Source: JAZQNC01 sp045536155 (GTDB taxonomy: Bacteria > Bacillota > Clostridia > Oscillospirales > CAG-272). From it: DNA of 39,902 bases. Positions 37,753 to 39,902 of the stretch are shown in pieces. Positions within the stretch are counted from its first letter, which is position 1, and every line of letters begins with the position of its first letter. Location of the stretch: positions 1-39,902 of the forward strand of contig JAZSMZ010000100.1 in NCBI GenBank assembly GCA_045536155.1. Reading direction: 5' to 3'. The translations under genes were made by a program, and so were the position numbers. The notes beneath the pieces were generated by a model. That model worked only from the letters and a program-made list of their open reading frames with translations. It was not told the origin of the DNA and ran no database searches.

Positions 37753-39431
37753 TAACCCTTGTAATGAACGTGGAGAAGCTCGTGAACCTTACCCTTGAGG
37801 AGACCGTTGTAGAGGCTCATCATGAGCGGGTTCTCTTCGGAACGGCGGATAGAGGAGCTGCGGTCAGCATTGTAAAGACCTGCTGCACGCTTCTTCTTGT
37901 CGTCTGCCGATACGAAGGGCTGACCAGCGCCGCATACGCAGCCGCCGGGGCAAGCCATGATCTCAACGAGGTCGAAGTGCTCGCCGGCCTTGATGCGCTG
38001 GATGATAGTCTCAGCGTTGTTAAGTCCGCTTGCAACTGCGATGTGGAGAGTAACGTCGCCGTAGGGGATATCGAATTCGCGGATGCCTTCGCTGGAACGA
38101 ACACCAACGGTAGACATTGCGAGAAGTCCTGCGCGGCTCTTATCGGAGGATACACGGCGCAATACTGCTTCGGTAACACCACCGGTGGTACCGAAGATAA
38201 CGCCTGCACCGGAAATGGTTCCGAAGGGCATATCAACTGCTTCGGGCTCGAGCTCGTCAAAGATTACGCCCGATTCCTTGATCATGCGGATAAGCTCCTG
38301 AGTGGTGATAACGGCATCAACGTTGGGGATGTCGTCCATCTTGAACTCGTCGCGTGCAGCCTCAAACTTCTTAGCGGTACAAGGCATAACTGCAACGTGG
38401 AAGAGCTTGCGGGAAGCCTTCTTTGCCTGATCCTTGAGGATGGCGGCAAACATGGACATAGGAGAACGGCAGGTAGAAACATTGGGGAGAAGCTCGGGAT
38501 GCTTCTTTTCAACGTATCTTACCCATGCAGGGCAGCAGGAGGTGAAGAGCGGGATATTCTCGCCCTTTTCGATGCGGGAGATGAATTCCTCGGTTTCTTC
38601 GAGAACTGTAAGGTCTGCACCTACGGTTGTGTCATAAACTTCGTCAAAGCCTACGCGGCGGAGAGCTGCAACGATCTTGCCCATTGCGTTTTCGCCGTCT
38701 TTGAGCTTGAGTTCCTTACCGATCGCAACGCGAACTGCGGGAGCGATCTGAACGGAAACCTTATATTCTGCATTGTCGAGTGCCTTCCATACCTTTGCGG
38801 TATCGTTGCGAACGATGAGCGCGCCGGTGGGACATACTGCTGCACACTGGCCGCAGCCAACGCAGGGAGAGTCTGCTATCGGAATATCGAATGCGGTGCT
38901 GATGGTCATCTTGGAACCGCGGTGCGAGAAGTCGATAGCGCCGACGTTCTGGATCTCGTTACATACACGTACGCAGTCGCCGCAGAGAATGCACTTTGCG
39001 CTGTCGCGGGTGATGCAGAGAGAGGATTCGTCGAGCTTGGGCTCGGGATTGGTGTTGGGGAATCTGACGCCGTCGATGTGGAAGCGGTCAGCGAGATCCT
39101 GGAGCTTGCACTTGCCGTTGTTGTCACAGGTTGTGCAGTCGCGGCAGTGGTTAGCCAAGAGGAGCTCGAGGATCATCTTGCGGTACTTGCGAAGACGCTC
39201 GGTATTGGTCTTTATCGACATACCGGGACGGGGAGGAGTGGAGCAGGCAGCGTCGAGCATGCCTCTCTCATTCTCAACCATACACATACGGCAAGCGCCG
39301 TATACAGAGAGCTCAGAGTGGTAGCAGAAGGTAGGCATCTTGATGCCGGCCTTGCGGATAAGCTCAAGCAGATTTTTTTCGTTTTCGATCTCGACGGGCA
39401 TACCGTCAATAATTACAAATTCGCCTTTCAT
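37752..39431 (-). CDS. hydA: [FeFe]-hydrogenase catalytic subunit, bifurcating type
   Basis: The catalytic subunit for reversible H2 formation, in complexes that couple NADH and ferredoxin. 559 aa: N-terminal [2Fe-2S] domain (MPTFCYHSELSVYGACRMCM, Cys-rich), a His-Cys [4Fe-4S] domain (HCRDCTTCDNNGKC), a two-cluster ferredoxin domain (CILCGDCVRVC; CVGCGQCAAVCPTGAL), then the H-cluster domain with L1 FTSCCPAWVRY, L2 VMPCTAKKFEAARDE and L3 EIMACPGGCVCGAGQPFV. All H-cluster cysteines are present. L3 reads GAGQP where many family members have GGGQP. ATG 39431 has GGAGGGCTGATA; it sits 2 bp after the hydB stop. Maturation genes hydEFG are not in the window. Confidence 0.95.
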   Translation of the reverse strand: MKGEFVIIDGMPVEIENEKNLLELIRKAGIKMPTFCYHSELSVYGACRMCMVENERGMLDAACSTPPRPGMSIKTNTERLRKYRKMILELLLANHCRDCTTCDNNGKCKLQDLADRFHIDGVRFPNTNPEPKLDESSLCITRDSAKCILCGDCVRVCNEIQNVGAIDFSHRGSKMTISTAFDIPIADSPCVGCGQCAAVCPTGALIVRNDTAKVWKALDNAEYKVSVQIAPAVRVAIGKELKLKDGENAMGKIVAALRRVGFDEVYDTTVGADLTVLEETEEFISRIEKGENIPLFTSCCPAWVRYVEKKHPELLPNVSTCRSPMSMFAAILKDQAKKASRKLFHVAVMPCTAKKFEAARDEFKMDDIPNVDAVITTQELIRMIKESGVIFDELEPEAVDMPFGTISGAGVIFGTTGGVTEAVLRRVSSDKSRAGLLAMSTVGVRSSEGIREFDIPYGDVTLHIAVASGLNNAETIIQRIKAGEHFDLVEIMACPGGCVCGAGQPFVSADDKKKRAAGLYNADRSSSIRRSEENPLMMSLYNGLLKGKVHELLHVHYKG

Positions 39432-39433
39432 TA

Positions 39434-39902
39434 TCAGCCCTCCGTAATTGCGTGGAACGGGCAAGTGCCAACGCACGCGCCACATTTAATACACTTGGAT
39501 TGGTCAATGGTAAACGGTTCTTTGATCTTACCGGAAATTGCGTTAACGGGACATGCCTTGGAGCACTTGGAGCAGCCCTTGCAGAGTTCGGGAACGATCT
39601 GGATCTTCTTCAGCTTGGAGCAGTTGCCGGTGGGGCAGGTGCCCTTGATGTGAGCTTCATACTCGTCACGGAAGTACTTGATAGTGGAACGAACGGGGTT
39701 GGGAGCGGTCTTTCCAAGTCCGCAGAGAGCGGTGGAAATGATCATATCGGAAAGCTCTTCGAGAGTTTCGATGTCGCCTTCCTTACCCTTGCCGGCAACG
39801 ATGTTTTCAAGGATCTCAAGCATGCGCTTGGTACCTTCGCGGCAGGGTACGCACTTACCGCAGGATTCGTTCTGAGTGAAGTTCATGAAGAAGCGTGCAA
39901 CT
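39434..39902 (-). CDS. hydB: HydB/NuoF-like NADH-binding subunit, C-terminal part (runs off the window)
   Basis: About 155 residues of the C-terminus. Present are the [4Fe-4S] NADH-binding-region motif FMNFTQNESCGKCVPCREGT (Cys trio plus the later LCGLGKTAPNPV), and two appended [4Fe-4S] ferredoxin motifs, CKGCSKCSKACPVNA and CIKCGACVGTCPFHA. This is the layout of HydB in HydABC bifurcating hydrogenases, and of NfnB/NuoF relatives. FMN and NADH binding domains lie upstream of the window edge. The frame is open through base 39902 (codons VARFF before MNFTQ), so the ATG at 39886 is internal. It ends 2 bp before hydA. Confidence 0.93.
   Translation of the reverse strand, partial: VARFFMNFTQNESCGKCVPCREGTKRMLEILENIVAGKGKEGDIETLEELSDMIISTALCGLGKTAPNPVRSTIKYFRDEYEAHIKGTCPTGNCSKLKKIQIVPELCKGCSKCSKACPVNAISGKIKEPFTIDQSKCIKCGACVGTCPFHAITEG

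Noticed and set aside
37764..39653. 629-codon open frame on the plus strand
   Set aside because: Antisense to hydA and hydB; open only because of their GC-biased third positions. No ribosome site and no protein-like composition.

Overview
The window looks like a chromosomal segment of an anaerobic, spore-forming, low-to-mid GC Firmicute, most likely a gut-type Clostridia of the Oscillospirales/Ruminococcaceae kind. The signs are a cotJABC spore-coat operon, a HydABC-type [FeFe]-hydrogenase operon, strong AGGAGG ribosome sites, near-consensus sigma-A promoters with 17-bp spacers, DUF6323/DUF6179 genes and zinc-ribbon surface proteins. The first 171 bases are not biological. An exact 84-bp MGI/BGI sequencing adapter (with index) separates two identical 87-bp copies of a lon fragment, so this end is a contig edge.

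Layout. 172-367: start of lon (minus). 603-6506: cotJA, cotJB and cotJC, with cotJC split by a 4.8-kb integrative mobilizable element (about 1272-6082). The element carries a MobV relaxase with a pMV158-like oriT, two small cargo genes, a large serine recombinase and a small protein encoded ahead of it. Removing the element at a 2-bp GG core restores a 202-codon cotJC in frame. 6669-10472: a heterodimeric ABC exporter preceded by a strong promoter, a 23-codon leader ORF and a terminator, which looks like translation-coupled attenuation. 10596-12185: a DUF6323/DUF6179 pair. 12263-14864: tRNA-Ser(GGA), then an accessory stretch with a hairpin array, a four-helix-bundle (23S-IVS type) gene, small membrane proteins and structured repeats. 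14892-20801: housekeeping genes: small multidrug export family protein, Sua5/TsaC, YajC, a TIGR04086 membrane protein, HisRS and AspRS.

20865-35961 (minus) is the most unusual region: 13 closely spaced or overlapping genes on one strand, apparently one operon of about 15 kb. Its core resembles the Bacillus subtilis YdjG-YdjH-YdjI set (TFIIB-type zinc-ribbon membrane protein, TPM-domain protein, SPFH protein), which there accompanies PspA; no pspA is present here. Around this core are two DUF4428 zinc-ribbon proteins, lipoproteins, a DUF6935-like protein, and two large secreted, C-terminally membrane-anchored cysteine-motif proteins of 907 and 1270 aa. The larger one has about twelve ~60-residue repeats with about 16 cysteines each. 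A divergent gene (36193-37323) encodes a predicted multi-pass membrane protein fused to a LuxR-type HTH. The intergenic region holds a CCCATAC/GTATGGG dyad centred near -43 of the best operon promoter, the position expected for an activator. I infer a membrane-sensed envelope-stress or surface module.

37447-39902 (minus): the end of a hydrogenase operon (HydB C-terminus, HydA, and a thioredoxin-like [2Fe-2S] ferredoxin). The HydB gene runs off the right edge.
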